From Bacteroidota bacterium (GTDB lineage Bacteria > Bacteroidota > Bacteroidia > Bacteroidales > Porphyromonadaceae), in assembly GCA_023388555.1 (NCBI GenBank), contig JAEWGA010000033.1, positions 1-28,177 on the forward strand: a stretch of DNA of 28,177 bases, written 5' to 3'. A model generated the notes under the pieces. The model was not told where the DNA came from. It searched no databases and saw only the letters and a list, made by a program, of their open reading frames with translations. A program made the position numbers and the translations under genes. Positions 17,706 through 24,463 of the stretch are shown here, piece by piece (position 1 is the stretch's first letter; every line of letters starts with the position of its first letter).

Positions 17706-18766
17706 TTTTGGTAAAGAGAATTATACTCATCATCGTCTTTCATCTTTTCTACTAAGAAATCAACCCAATCTTTTGTATATCCGTAATTTTCATTTCTTGA
17801 ATCATATATACAATATTTTCCATCTGTCCTTTCTGGATTTTCATCTCCCTTTTTAGGACGAATCCCATATTTTTTCCAACAACGAGTATGCGTATCTGCA
17901 TTAAATTTATCCACCACCTTTTTGCCCACTTGCTTCTTAGGATTTCCTAATTCTTTTTGAACAAGTTCTACAACCTGTGATGGATTTAGTAAATCTGCGT
18001 TCGTAACATTCTGAAGAACAACCTTCGTCTTAACCAAGGCCGCAATTCTATTAACATTTTTCTTTTCTTCATCAGTCAGTTTGTCATAAGCGTAAAATTG
18101 TATAGGTAATGCTTCTTTTGAATTATGATTAGCAACTTGAATCAAAAATGCGTTGAAAGAGTAATCACCACTATTAAGTATTTCAGTAGAAATAGAAGAT
18201 CTATAACTTGCAATCCAATCTGCAATTTTTCGATGTTCAGGGCTTCCCTTTACAGCCATAGCCAAGGTACGTGACGAAGGGAATAATTGTAATGCAAAAG
18301 ACAAAGATTCTCTAAGGCAGTATTTTGGACCAAATTCCTTTTCCACAATTTTATCAAAATTCATCAGTAAGGACTGGCACTCAGCAAAAATATTAGGATC
18401 CAACTCAGGCATGAATTTATGCTCCAATTTATTCCTTAATGGAATAAAAAACTCCAAATTCTTCCTGATTGGATTGTTTGTTTCAGTGGTAAAATACTTA
18501 CTAACACAGGTCTTCAATTCCCAATATTGAAATTCTCCATCTATTTTCTTATATCGATTCCTATCTTTTTCTTTATAGATAGGTTTTATATTCTTTCTGA
18601 TGAATATTGCATGAAATAACGAAGTCCATGCGATGCACATAAGAACAATATATCCTCCTGATTTGAATTTTACAGCTGGTTTATTATACATTTCTACCGC
18701 AGATAATGCAGAATCCAATGCTTTTTCTAAACTCATCCGAACTTTTTTAGGTACACCTCTAGACAT
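17702..18766 (-). CDS. DUF3644 protein with HEPN-type RX4H motif
   Basis: A 354-residue protein I recognise as DUF3644 from its N-terminal half: basic start SRGVPKKVRMSLEKA, then AVEMYNKPAVKFKSGGYIVLM. Residues 111-116 read RNKLEH, an RX4H motif with a polar residue after the Arg, as in catalytic HEPN ribonucleases. This DUF is, to my knowledge, related to the HEPN superfamily. A mixed C-terminal region follows, with lysine-rich patches and a conserved-looking end (CWKKYGIRPKKG...YCIYDSRNENYGYTKDWV) that could bind nucleic acid. It lies between hsdS (8 bases) and hsdR (4-base overlap), so it is locked into the R-M operon. A role as an abortive-infection ribonuclease backing up restriction is inference. 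The gene is more AT-rich than hsdR and appears intact. Confidence 0.8.
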   Translation of the reverse strand: MSRGVPKKVRMSLEKALDSALSAVEMYNKPAVKFKSGGYIVLMCIAWTSLFHAIFIRKNIKPIYKEKDRNRYKKIDGEFQYWELKTCVSKYFTTETNNPIRKNLEFFIPLRNKLEHKFMPELDPNIFAECQSLLMNFDKIVEKEFGPKYCLRESLSFALQLFPSSRTLAMAVKGSPEHRKIADWIASYRSSISTEILNSGDYSFNAFLIQVANHNSKEALPIQFYAYDKLTDEEKKNVNRIAALVKTKVVLQNVTNADLLNPSQVVELVQKELGNPKKQVGKKVVDKFNADTHTRCWKKYGIRPKKGDENPERTDGKYCIYDSRNENYGYTKDWVDFLVEKMKDDDEYNSLYQK

Positions 18767-18774
18767 ATCCAGTA

Positions 18775-19905
18775 TTATTTTTGTTCCATCTTCGCCAAAA
18801 GCAAAGACTGTAATTCGATTAATTTCAGGTTCTCTCTTCTTAGTCTAAAATGGTAATCAAACAAGCATAAAAACATCTTATCCTGCTCAATTAACAACTT
18901 AGAAGGAGGTAGAAATACTAATGCATTTTCCAAATCTTCCCTTTTAATATGTCCCATAGACGTGGCTTTTGCTGATATTAGATTTTTCCATGTTTGTATA
19001 TGACGTTGTGTAGAAAGGAAGACAAACCATTTCGGATAACCCAAAGAAACGATCTTGAATAAATGTTGATTTAAAGCACAGACTTCTCCACACCAAATTT
19101 CTATAAGCAAGGTAGCAGACCATGAAAAAATAATCTCTCCACCTTTGATTATGAATTTTTCAGGAATGCAGCTGGCTCGATCACTATTGTTATCACAATA
19201 TCCTTGAGACAATTCTCTTATTTTTAGAACAGGAATACTGTGAACTTTTGCTGGATAAGTTTGACAGGCTACCCCATTAAGGTATTCTGCTATATCTGTC
19301 AAATGACCTATTCTCCAGCCCTCGGGCAGATTCTCTTTATCAATCCCGTCCACAAACATCTTGCGGTAGAGGGCTTGCGCCGTTTTTTCCAACTTGGCAA
19401 TGATTTGCTTATTAAGACGAATGCGACGGGTAATCGTTTCATATTCAGACACAATCTTCTGTTGCTGTTCTATGGGAGGAACGGGTAAAGTCATATTACA
19501 AAAATCCTCCCAGGTAAGACTTCCTCTTACGCCTCCAACCGCATAAAAACTTGCTTCTCTGTCGAATTCTTTTCGAGAAAACCACATCATAAGATATTGA
19601 GGAAGAAGTTTCTTCTTATCAAAAACTTCAAATACAGGATAAGCTGGTGACATGATAGCTTCTCTTTCTTCTAACATGGCTATGGGGACTTTCCCATCTC
19701 GACTAACCTGCATTAAACTACAAGCAAATTGCTCCTTCCGAATAATCTTATATTTGGATAAATCTGTGCCTATCACATTCGCCACAGAGGGAATAAAAGA
19801 TTTGTCTATGGTCAAACCGACAAGTTTCGTCACCTCCAAATTTCGGTTTCTTACATCCACCTCGCGGATGTAATCGCCCAGCCGTTTCATTACTCCCTTA
19901 TTCAT
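18775..19905 (-). CDS. hsdS: Type I restriction-modification specificity subunit HsdS
   Basis: A 376-residue HsdS with the usual two half-subunits. Target recognition domain 1 spans about residues 1-135 and is followed by the central conserved helices (LPVPPIEQQQKIVSEYE, then KLEKTAQALYRKMF). Target recognition domain 2 spans about 190-330 and the closing helices are at 335-376 (LIEQDKMFLCLF...LLLAKMEQK). HsdS recognises the bipartite DNA target and holds HsdM and HsdR. The sequence recognised cannot be predicted. Its ATG overlaps the RhuM-Fic stop by 8 bases. The second domain is richer in AT than the first, in line with domain shuffling. No inverted repeats or second hsdS copies were seen nearby, so inversion-based switching is not supported. 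Confidence 0.92.
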   Translation of the reverse strand: MNKGVMKRLGDYIREVDVRNRNLEVTKLVGLTIDKSFIPSVANVIGTDLSKYKIIRKEQFACSLMQVSRDGKVPIAMLEEREAIMSPAYPVFEVFDKKKLLPQYLMMWFSRKEFDREASFYAVGGVRGSLTWEDFCNMTLPVPPIEQQQKIVSEYETITRRIRLNKQIIAKLEKTAQALYRKMFVDGIDKENLPEGWRIGHLTDIAEYLNGVACQTYPAKVHSIPVLKIRELSQGYCDNNSDRASCIPEKFIIKGGEIIFSWSATLLIEIWCGEVCALNQHLFKIVSLGYPKWFVFLSTQRHIQTWKNLISAKATSMGHIKREDLENALVFLPPSKLLIEQDKMFLCLFDYHFRLRRENLKLIELQSLLLAKMEQK

Positions 19906-20875
19906 AGTTGTTCTTGTTTATCAGGTTCACCACGACTTTCACTATCACATCCTTTTCCTCTGTGCGGCTTTCGGCAATCATCAGCGTGAGGGCGACAAGG
20001 GTGTTGTCGGCTATGCGTTTCGTGCCGTCCGTGTTATAAAGGATGCCGTTGCCTGCCATAAACCATAAGAATAGCGTAGCGGCTATGCGCTTGTTACCAT
20101 CACTAAACGAATGATTCTTAGTTACGAGGTAAAGTAACATGGCGGCTTTTTCTTCGACCGAAGGATAGAGGTCTTGCCCACCGAACGTTTGGTATATCTG
20201 GCCGATGGAGCTCTTGAACGAGTCGTCCTTTTCATGGGCAAACCATTGGCTTCCGCCAAACTTAGCTTTCAATTCTTGGATAGCTTGCATGGCTCCCTCG
20301 TAGGTGGCACGGAATTTGGCTTCGTTCGTGGTCTGCTCTACCGCCAACTGCTGATAATCGTATTTGTCTAAGGTGTCGAGGGCATAGGCATAATCGGAAA
20401 CCACCTCCACCAGATTGAGTGTATCGTTGGAAGTCAACGCTTCTTGTGCCTTGACCGTCCTGCCCAAGACGGCAACCAACTGTTTCAGCTCCGTGTAACG
20501 TTGCTCCGTCAAGGAATTATTGACGGCATAACCTTTCACTAAATACTCTTTCAACACCTTGTTTGCCCAAATGCGAAATTGCGTACCGCGCTTGCTTTTT
20601 ACACGATAGCCTACGGAAATGATAACATCAAGAGAATAAAAAGCAACGGACTGCTTCACTCCATCAACACGCAAAAAATGCGTGTTGATCTTTTTCTCCA
20701 ACTCATTTTCAGAAAATACATTATTGATGTGCTTTCTTATGGTCTTTTCATCCCTTTCGAATAATGCTGCCATTTGATTGGCAGATAACCAGACTGTATC
20801 ATTCTCCAATTTTACATCAATGGCTGTTTTCCCATCATTCGTCTGGTAAATTACAATTTTGTTATTCAAGTCCAT
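19898..20875 (-). CDS. RhuM-type N-terminus fused to Fic/Doc domain
   Basis: A 325-residue protein. Residues 1-115 are the virulence RhuM-type domain (VIYQTNDGKTAIDV, VWLSANQMAALF, SLDVIISVGYRVKSKRGTQF), which has a DNA-binding look. Residues about 150-320 form a Fic/Doc domain with the active motif HSFSDGNKRIA at 255-265. The Lys where AMPylating Fic proteins have Gly resembles Doc, a kinase, so the activity may be phosphorylation rather than AMP transfer; this is inference. I chose the ATG at 20875 because the longer frame to 20983 translates a duplicated piece of the hsdM 3' end. Genes of this type often sit between hsdM and hsdS in Bacteroidota. Its stop overlaps hsdS by 8 bases. Confidence 0.85.
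   Translation of the reverse strand: MDLNNKIVIYQTNDGKTAIDVKLENDTVWLSANQMAALFERDEKTIRKHINNVFSENELEKKINTHFLRVDGVKQSVAFYSLDVIISVGYRVKSKRGTQFRIWANKVLKEYLVKGYAVNNSLTEQRYTELKQLVAVLGRTVKAQEALTSNDTLNLVEVVSDYAYALDTLDKYDYQQLAVEQTTNEAKFRATYEGAMQAIQELKAKFGGSQWFAHEKDDSFKSSIGQIYQTFGGQDLYPSVEEKAAMLLYLVTKNHSFSDGNKRIAATLFLWFMAGNGILYNTDGTKRIADNTLVALTLMIAESRTEEKDVIVKVVVNLINKNNYE
20563..20629 (-). repeat. 67-base repeat inside RhuM domain, copy 2
   Basis: This matches 20957-21023 with two differences. It encodes ISVGYRVKSKRGTQFRIWA in both RhuM copies, while the RhuM sequence upstream of it (towards the N-terminus) has diverged strongly between the two copies. It marks the conserved border of an exchangeable N-terminal segment. 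Confidence 0.85.
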
Positions 20876-20960
20876 ATCCAACGCTTTAAACAGGTCCAAC
20901 AGTTCCTTTTTGCTTTCCGCCTCTTGGCGGAGCAGTTCTTGCATCTCGCTTTGCAGTTGC
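20846..20960 (-). repeat. Second copy of the hsdM 3' end (direct repeat)
   Basis: These 115 bases repeat 21252-21367 almost exactly. Both encode QLQSEMQELLRQEAESKKE plus the start of the RhuM reading frame. This copy lacks one base near 20876 compared with the other, which removes the hsdM stop and merges the frames. At its right end it joins the truncated RhuM fragment through a shared GCAA. Confidence 0.9.
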
Positions 20961-21281
20961 CCAAATGCGAAATTGCGTACCACGCTTACTTTTTACACGA
21001 TAGCCTACGGAAATGATAACATCTAAATTGTAGAGGGTTGTTTGATAGGTCTGGTCAGCGTCTTTACCCATATGTGCAAAATTTGCACATGTGGTCTCTC
21101 GCTCCAATTCATATTCCTTATATATGTTGTTAATGTGCCGTCCGATAACAGTACTGTCCTTTTGAAACAGTTCTGCCATCTGTGCCTGTGAAAGCCATAC
21201 CGTATCTCCATCCATCCTGACATCTACGGTGGTTTGCCCATCGGCGGTACAGTAAATTACAATTTTGTTATTCAAGTCCAT
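20886..21281 (-). pseudogene. Truncated RhuM-domain fragment (alternative N-terminus)
   Basis: The first 108 residues (21281 to about 20958) are a RhuM-type N-terminus that parallels the complete gene at 19898-20875 but differs at about half its residues (VIYCTADGQTTVDVRMDGD, then QMAELFQKDSTVIGRHINN). Both copies share the 67-base segment encoding GYRVKSKRGTQFRIWA. Directly after it this copy breaks into a repeat of the hsdM 3' end, read out of frame to a stop at 20886, so the rest of RhuM and all of the Fic domain are missing. Its ATG overlaps the hsdM stop by 14 bases. It may still be translated as a short DNA-binding-like protein, but it is best read as a truncated allele. Confidence 0.85.
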
Positions 21282-21367
21282 ATCCCAACACTTTAAACAG
21301 GTCCAACAGTTCCTTTTTGCTTTCCGCCTCTTGGCGGAGCAGTTCTTGCATTTCGCTTTGCAGTTGC
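21252..21367 (-). repeat. First copy of the hsdM 3' end (direct repeat)
   Basis: This is the genuine 3' end of hsdM (TAA at 21268-21270) with the adjoining RhuM start. It is a 116-base direct repeat of 20846-20960 with a few substitutions and one extra base. The pair could recombine to delete the truncated RhuM fragment. Confidence 0.9.
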
Positions 21368-22834
21368 TTCATTTTTGTATCGAAGTCGATGCCTTCATCC
21401 CGGTTCTTGAACTCGATGTATTTGCTGGGCACGAGCGACCACCCTTTTGCTTCTATTTCTTCCAGCGTAGCGGAATAACAGTATTCAGGTACATTCCGAT
21501 AGGTTTGTTCATGCCCTTCTCGTTGCCAGTTATGGAAGTTTTCAGCTATCTGTGCAATCTGTTCCTGGGTGAACTGGATGTATTTCTTCTCGAACGGTTC
21601 GCCCCATTGACGCAAGTCCATAAACAAAACTTCATTTTCCCGGTTACGGTATTTCACCAGCTCACCGTTCTGCTCTACCGTACGGGCTTTCCGGTTACCT
21701 GCCAATATCCAAAGTGTAACGCTGATATCCGTAGAGTAGAACATATTACGAGGAAGGATTACAATGGCTTCCACCAAATGGTTCTTCAATAGTTGACGAC
21801 GTATGTTCAACTCGGTGCCGTCGCCGCTTAACGCACCGTTGGCAAGCAGAAAGCCTGCCATGCCATTGGCAGAAAGTTTAGAAACGATGTTCAGAATCCA
21901 TCCATAGTTGGCGTTACTTGTAGGTGGCACTTCATACCCATGCCAACGTGGGTCGTTGGTCAGTTCGTTTTCTGCTCGCCACGCCTTTTGGTTGAAAGGC
22001 GGATTCGCCATAATGAAGTCTGCTTTCAAGTTTTTGTGCTGGTCCTCATGGAATGTATCGGCAGCTTTTTCGCCTAAGTTACAAGCAATGCCACGAATAG
22101 CCAGATTCATCTTCGCCAACTTATATGTGGTGTTGGTGTATTCCTGCCCATATACGGATATATCCTTTTTGTTACCATGGTGCACCTCAATAAATTTCAT
22201 ACTCTGTACGAACATGCCGCCAGAGCCACAACAAGGGTCATAAATCTTGCCTCGGTAAGGCTGTATCATTTCCGCTATCAGGTTAACAATCGTTTTGGGC
22301 GTATAATACTCCCCTTTACCTTTCCCTTCAGCTATGGCAAACTTGCCCAAAAAAATACTCATATACGCGACCTATCAAATCGTGTTCCTTATCTTTCTGT
22401 GTATCTATCTTACCGATGACGTCCAGCAGACTTGCCAATTTAGTGCGGTCAAGCCCTAATCCGGAATAATAATTACTTGGCAAAGCGCCTTTCAGTGTCG
22501 GGTTGTCTTTTTCCACCTGCGCCAAAGCCGCATCTATCTTGATGGCAATGTCGTTCTGTTTGGCATTTTCTATCAAATAGCCCCATCGGCTTATCTCGTT
22601 TAGGTAGAAAACATTCTTGGCATTATAAAATACAGGTTGTTCAACAAACGCGTCCTTACCGTCTGCTATCAGTTCGTTACGGCGTTCCACAAATAGGTCG
22701 TAAGCATATTTCAAGAATATCAAACTCAATACCACATGCTTGTATTCCGACGGTTCAACCGACCCACGTAGTTTATTCGCCGAGTCCCAAAGGGTTTCTT
22801 CTATGCTCTTTTCTTTCAGCTGCTTCTTTGCCAT
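21268..22834 (-). pseudogene. hsdM: Type I DNA adenine methyltransferase HsdM, frameshifted at T7 tract
   Basis: Two frames together give a full HsdM of about 521 residues. The first (22834-22328) is the HsdM_N helical domain ending in DLIGRVYEYF. The second carries FLGKFAIAEGKGKGEYYTP and the N6-adenine methyltransferase core, with SAM motif DPCCGSGG (199-206 of the joined protein) and catalytic NPPF (277-280). The frames are joined at a run of seven T on the minus strand (22349-22355); six would give the uninterrupted EYFLGKF. HsdM methylates the HsdS-defined target and is also needed for restriction. As written, the methyltransferase is off. The tract could be a slippage switch or a base-call error. 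It starts 4 bases after the XRE gene. Confidence 0.9.
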
Positions 22835-22838
22835 GATG

Positions 22839-23051
22839 TTATTTTTCTATTCCGTTGTTAATCAATCTCCTTGCGTCCACATTCAGTATAGCAGCTATCT
22901 TCATTAACATTTCCAATGAGGGTTGGGTAGCATTGGAACACCAGCGCGAAATGGTTGCCTCGTTCTTTCCTAACTGCTCAGCCAACCATTTCCCAGTTTT
23001 TCCTTGTTCTACTAATACTATTTTTAGTCGATTTATCTTTTCTGTTCCCAT
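22839..23051 (-). CDS. XRE-family helix-turn-helix regulator of the R-M operon
   Basis: A 70-residue single-domain regulator. The helix-turn-helix is clear: LAEQLGKNEATISRWCSNATQPSLEMLMKIAAIL covers residues about 24-58 and follows the lambda Cro/C1 pattern. It is the first gene of the R-M operon, ending 4 bases before hsdM, with a promoter-like box 44 bases upstream. Such small regulators commonly control R-M expression when the operon enters a new host (controller-protein role); autoregulation is inferred from position. A CAAT-ATTA-ATTG inverted repeat lies between the -7 box and the ATG and could be an operator. Intact. Confidence 0.85.
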   Translation of the reverse strand: MGTEKINRLKIVLVEQGKTGKWLAEQLGKNEATISRWCSNATQPSLEMLMKIAAILNVDARRLINNGIEK

Positions 23052-23095
23052 ATTAAAACGTATTGCATATGTACAATATTAATTGATCATATTTG

Positions 23096-23103
23096 CAAAG
23101 ATA
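23096..23103 (-). promoter_or_regulatory. Promoter -7 box of the R-M operon
   Basis: The minus strand reads TATCTTTG, an exact TAnnTTTG match, 44 bases before the XRE ATG at 23051. The short inverted repeat CAAT/ATTG at about 23074-23085 between this box and the gene is a candidate regulator site. No strong -33 match was seen. Confidence 0.5.
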
Positions 23104-23201
23104 GTGATTTAAAGATAAGAGTAGGTGAAATCTCTCGATTTTTGTTCTTATGGAGGAGGTTGCAATGGGGGATGATGAGCGGGTGGTAAATGGAAATGTA
23201 G

Positions 23202-23248
23202 AAAAAAAAAAGAGCCTATGACCGGACAGTTACCTGTCGCCATAGGCT
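23202..23248 (-). terminator. Intrinsic terminator upstream of the R-M promoter
   Basis: An outer stem AGCCTATG/CATAGGCT (23213-23248) encloses an inner GACAG/CTGTC stem. On the minus strand it is followed by a long T run (ten A at 23202-23211 on the plus strand). It would stop transcription arriving from the tRNA-like boundary to the right, insulating the R-M operon. Confidence 0.75.
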
Positions 23249-23470
23249 TCGTCTTGCAGAAGAAGTAGCTTTATCCTAACACGTACCTTAAAGATTGGTC
23301 ACGGATAGCGAAAAGAACAAATACAAAGTTTCTTACAGATTACCATAATGAATCTTCGGTGAAAACGGACTTTTGGTGAAAACTTGGCCCTAAAACTCAG
23401 CTTGTCTACGCTCCCTCTTGGCCCCCCTTCTCCACGTTCCTTGCTCGCTCTTTCCTATCCCCGCCCCTCG
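23249..23470. other. Gene-free spacer at island edge
   Basis: No gene is supported between the terminator at 23202-23248 and the duplicated boundary. The left part (to about 23390) is ordinary AT-rich sequence; from about 23400 it becomes C/T-rich like 13.4-13.7 kb, so the start of the duplicated segment lies near here. Open frames in it are low-complexity and are not called. Confidence 0.6.
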
Positions 23471-23731
23471 TACTCCGCGGGTTACTTCCACCCTCTCCCT
23501 CCTACTCCTCTCGCTCCGCCCTACCTCTGCCCCCGTACTCCGCGGGTTGCTTCCATCCTCTTCCCCGACACCTCTTCGCGCCCCCTTTTCCTCTCCACCT
23601 TTTGGGGCACCGGAAGCGGTCATATTCCGCACTTTTTCCGTCCTGCGGAAAAACAAAAACTCCCGATTTCGCTTGGAAACCGGGAGTTTACTGCTATTTG
23701 CTTTTCTTCAAAGTGGTGCCACCAAGAATCG
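23471..23731 (-). repeat. Island boundary copy B: duplicate of the tRNA-downstream region
   Basis: This parallels 13628-13892. It has two TACTCCGCGG units 65 bases apart, the GCGG/CCGC and TTTTCCG/CGGAAAA hairpins, the terminator and GTGGTGCCACCAAGAATCG. The right half is nearly identical to copy A, while the left half carries more substitutions and small length changes. At 23731 it continues into tRNA sequence instead of breaking off as copy A does. Confidence 0.8.
23649..23689 (-). terminator. tRNA-type terminator, copy B
   Basis: This is the same hairpin as at 13811-13850: AAACTCCCG (23657-23665) with CGGGAGTTT (23681-23689), followed on the minus strand by a T-rich run. It lies just downstream of the tRNA-Phe fragment, as expected for the terminator of an original tRNA gene. 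Confidence 0.75.
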
Positions 23732-23755
23732 AACCAGGGACACAAGGATTTTCAG
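23714..23755 (-). pseudogene. 3' half of a tRNA-Phe (GAA) gene
   Basis: Read on the minus strand, this 42-base piece runs from the anticodon loop CTGAAAA (anticodon GAA, 23751-23753) through the 3' anticodon stem, variable loop, T arm with GGTTCGATTC and the acceptor 3' strand TGGCACC plus discriminator A at 23714. CCA is not encoded. The T stem has one T-T mismatch. The 5' half is missing: immediately upstream of C32 the sequence no longer pairs with the anticodon stem. It is therefore a displaced att fragment and not an expressed tRNA. The intact gene should lie to the right of the window if integration was at this site. Confidence 0.75.
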
Positions 23756-24180
23756 GAATTTACTGCTAATTGTCCTTCCTTGAATCTGCGGCTATTATCA
23801 GAGTGGACAGCCAACCCGATGTTGCCGTTCTCGTCCGTGCGGAATGCCAAACGGGCTTCAGTGTAAATGGTGTTATCGCCAATGGGGAATGCAATTGTCA
23901 CGAGGTTACTCTTCTGCAAGTTGAGTAGCTTCTCCAGTTCTCCGCTTTGTCCCAATCGCTCACGGGGCAGTCCAAGACTGTCCAAGTTCTTCAACAATCC
24001 GTCCTTACTGTTGAACTTTAAGAACGAAGCCTGATTTGTTGCTTCGGCTTCGGTGGTTTTAAGATTTCCCTTCTCGTCAATACTCGAAACTACAGAGAGC
24101 TTACCAGCCTCCTGTTCGTTCTTCACTTCTGTACAGTCTTCCAAGACCAATACATAGGTGTCATTGCTGTTCGATTCCAT
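23752..24180 (-). pseudogene. Deleted relic of a conjugative-element protein (DUF4099/DUF3945 type)
   Basis: The 142-residue frame begins like a Bacteroidota mobile-element protein (SNDTYVLVLEDCTEVKNEQEAG) and contains the block LDSLGLPRERLGQSGELEKL followed by IAFPIGDNTIYTEARLAFRT and GNIGLAVH. These are hallmarks, as I remember them, of the long DUF4099/DUF3945 proteins of CTnDOT-like conjugative elements. Those proteins are several hundred residues long. Here the piece between FNSKDGLLKN and LDSLG seems to be missing, and the C-terminus is lost after LAVH, ending in unrelated residues with a TGA supplied by the tRNA-Phe fragment. It is very likely a decayed remnant. A -7 box and a palindrome lie upstream. 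Confidence 0.6.
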
Positions 24181-24191
24181 AATTGCTTATT

Positions 24192-24227
24192 ATTGATTGA
24201 CTAATCAATTATCGAACAACAAATATA
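24192..24227 (-). promoter_or_regulatory. Promoter and palindromic operator candidate
   Basis: The minus strand has TATATTTG at 24220-24227 (exact TAnnTTTG). Between it and the ATG at 24180 lies the inverted repeat ATTGATT/AATCAAT (24192-24209, 4-base spacer), placed where a repressor would block transcription. The rest of the spacer to 24463 holds only a weak plus-strand box (TATATTTA at 24360-24367) and a 19-codon frame at 24371-24430 that I do not call. Confidence 0.4.
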
Positions 24228-24463
24228 TAAGGGAAATTTCAACTATCTAAGACTCAGGGAAATCACAGAAAAATAAGGGGGAAATGAAGGCAAATTGAAA
24301 ATCTCCGCCTTTTGTATATATTTTCATGGAGTTTTGGGGGGTATTCGAGAATAGGTTATTATATTTACCCATGCGAAGGCGTATTTCAGTTTTCACCCCA
24401 GAGATAGCCAGAGTCCGAAAAGGCAAATAAAAGAGTAGGATAACTTTTTCTTAATCTGTCGTT

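Noticed and set aside
18775..19905. Invertible hsdS phase-variation locus
   Set aside because: Only one hsdS is present and I found no inverted repeats or recombinase gene near it.
20876..20983. N-terminal extension of the RhuM-Fic protein
   Set aside because: The extra 36 residues are the translated copy of the hsdM 3' end joined by the duplication; the family start is the ATG at 20875.
24371..24430. 19-codon frame as a precursor peptide for the SPASM maturase
   Set aside because: It is too short, has no leader or Gly-Gly site, and sits 3 bases after a promoter-like box.
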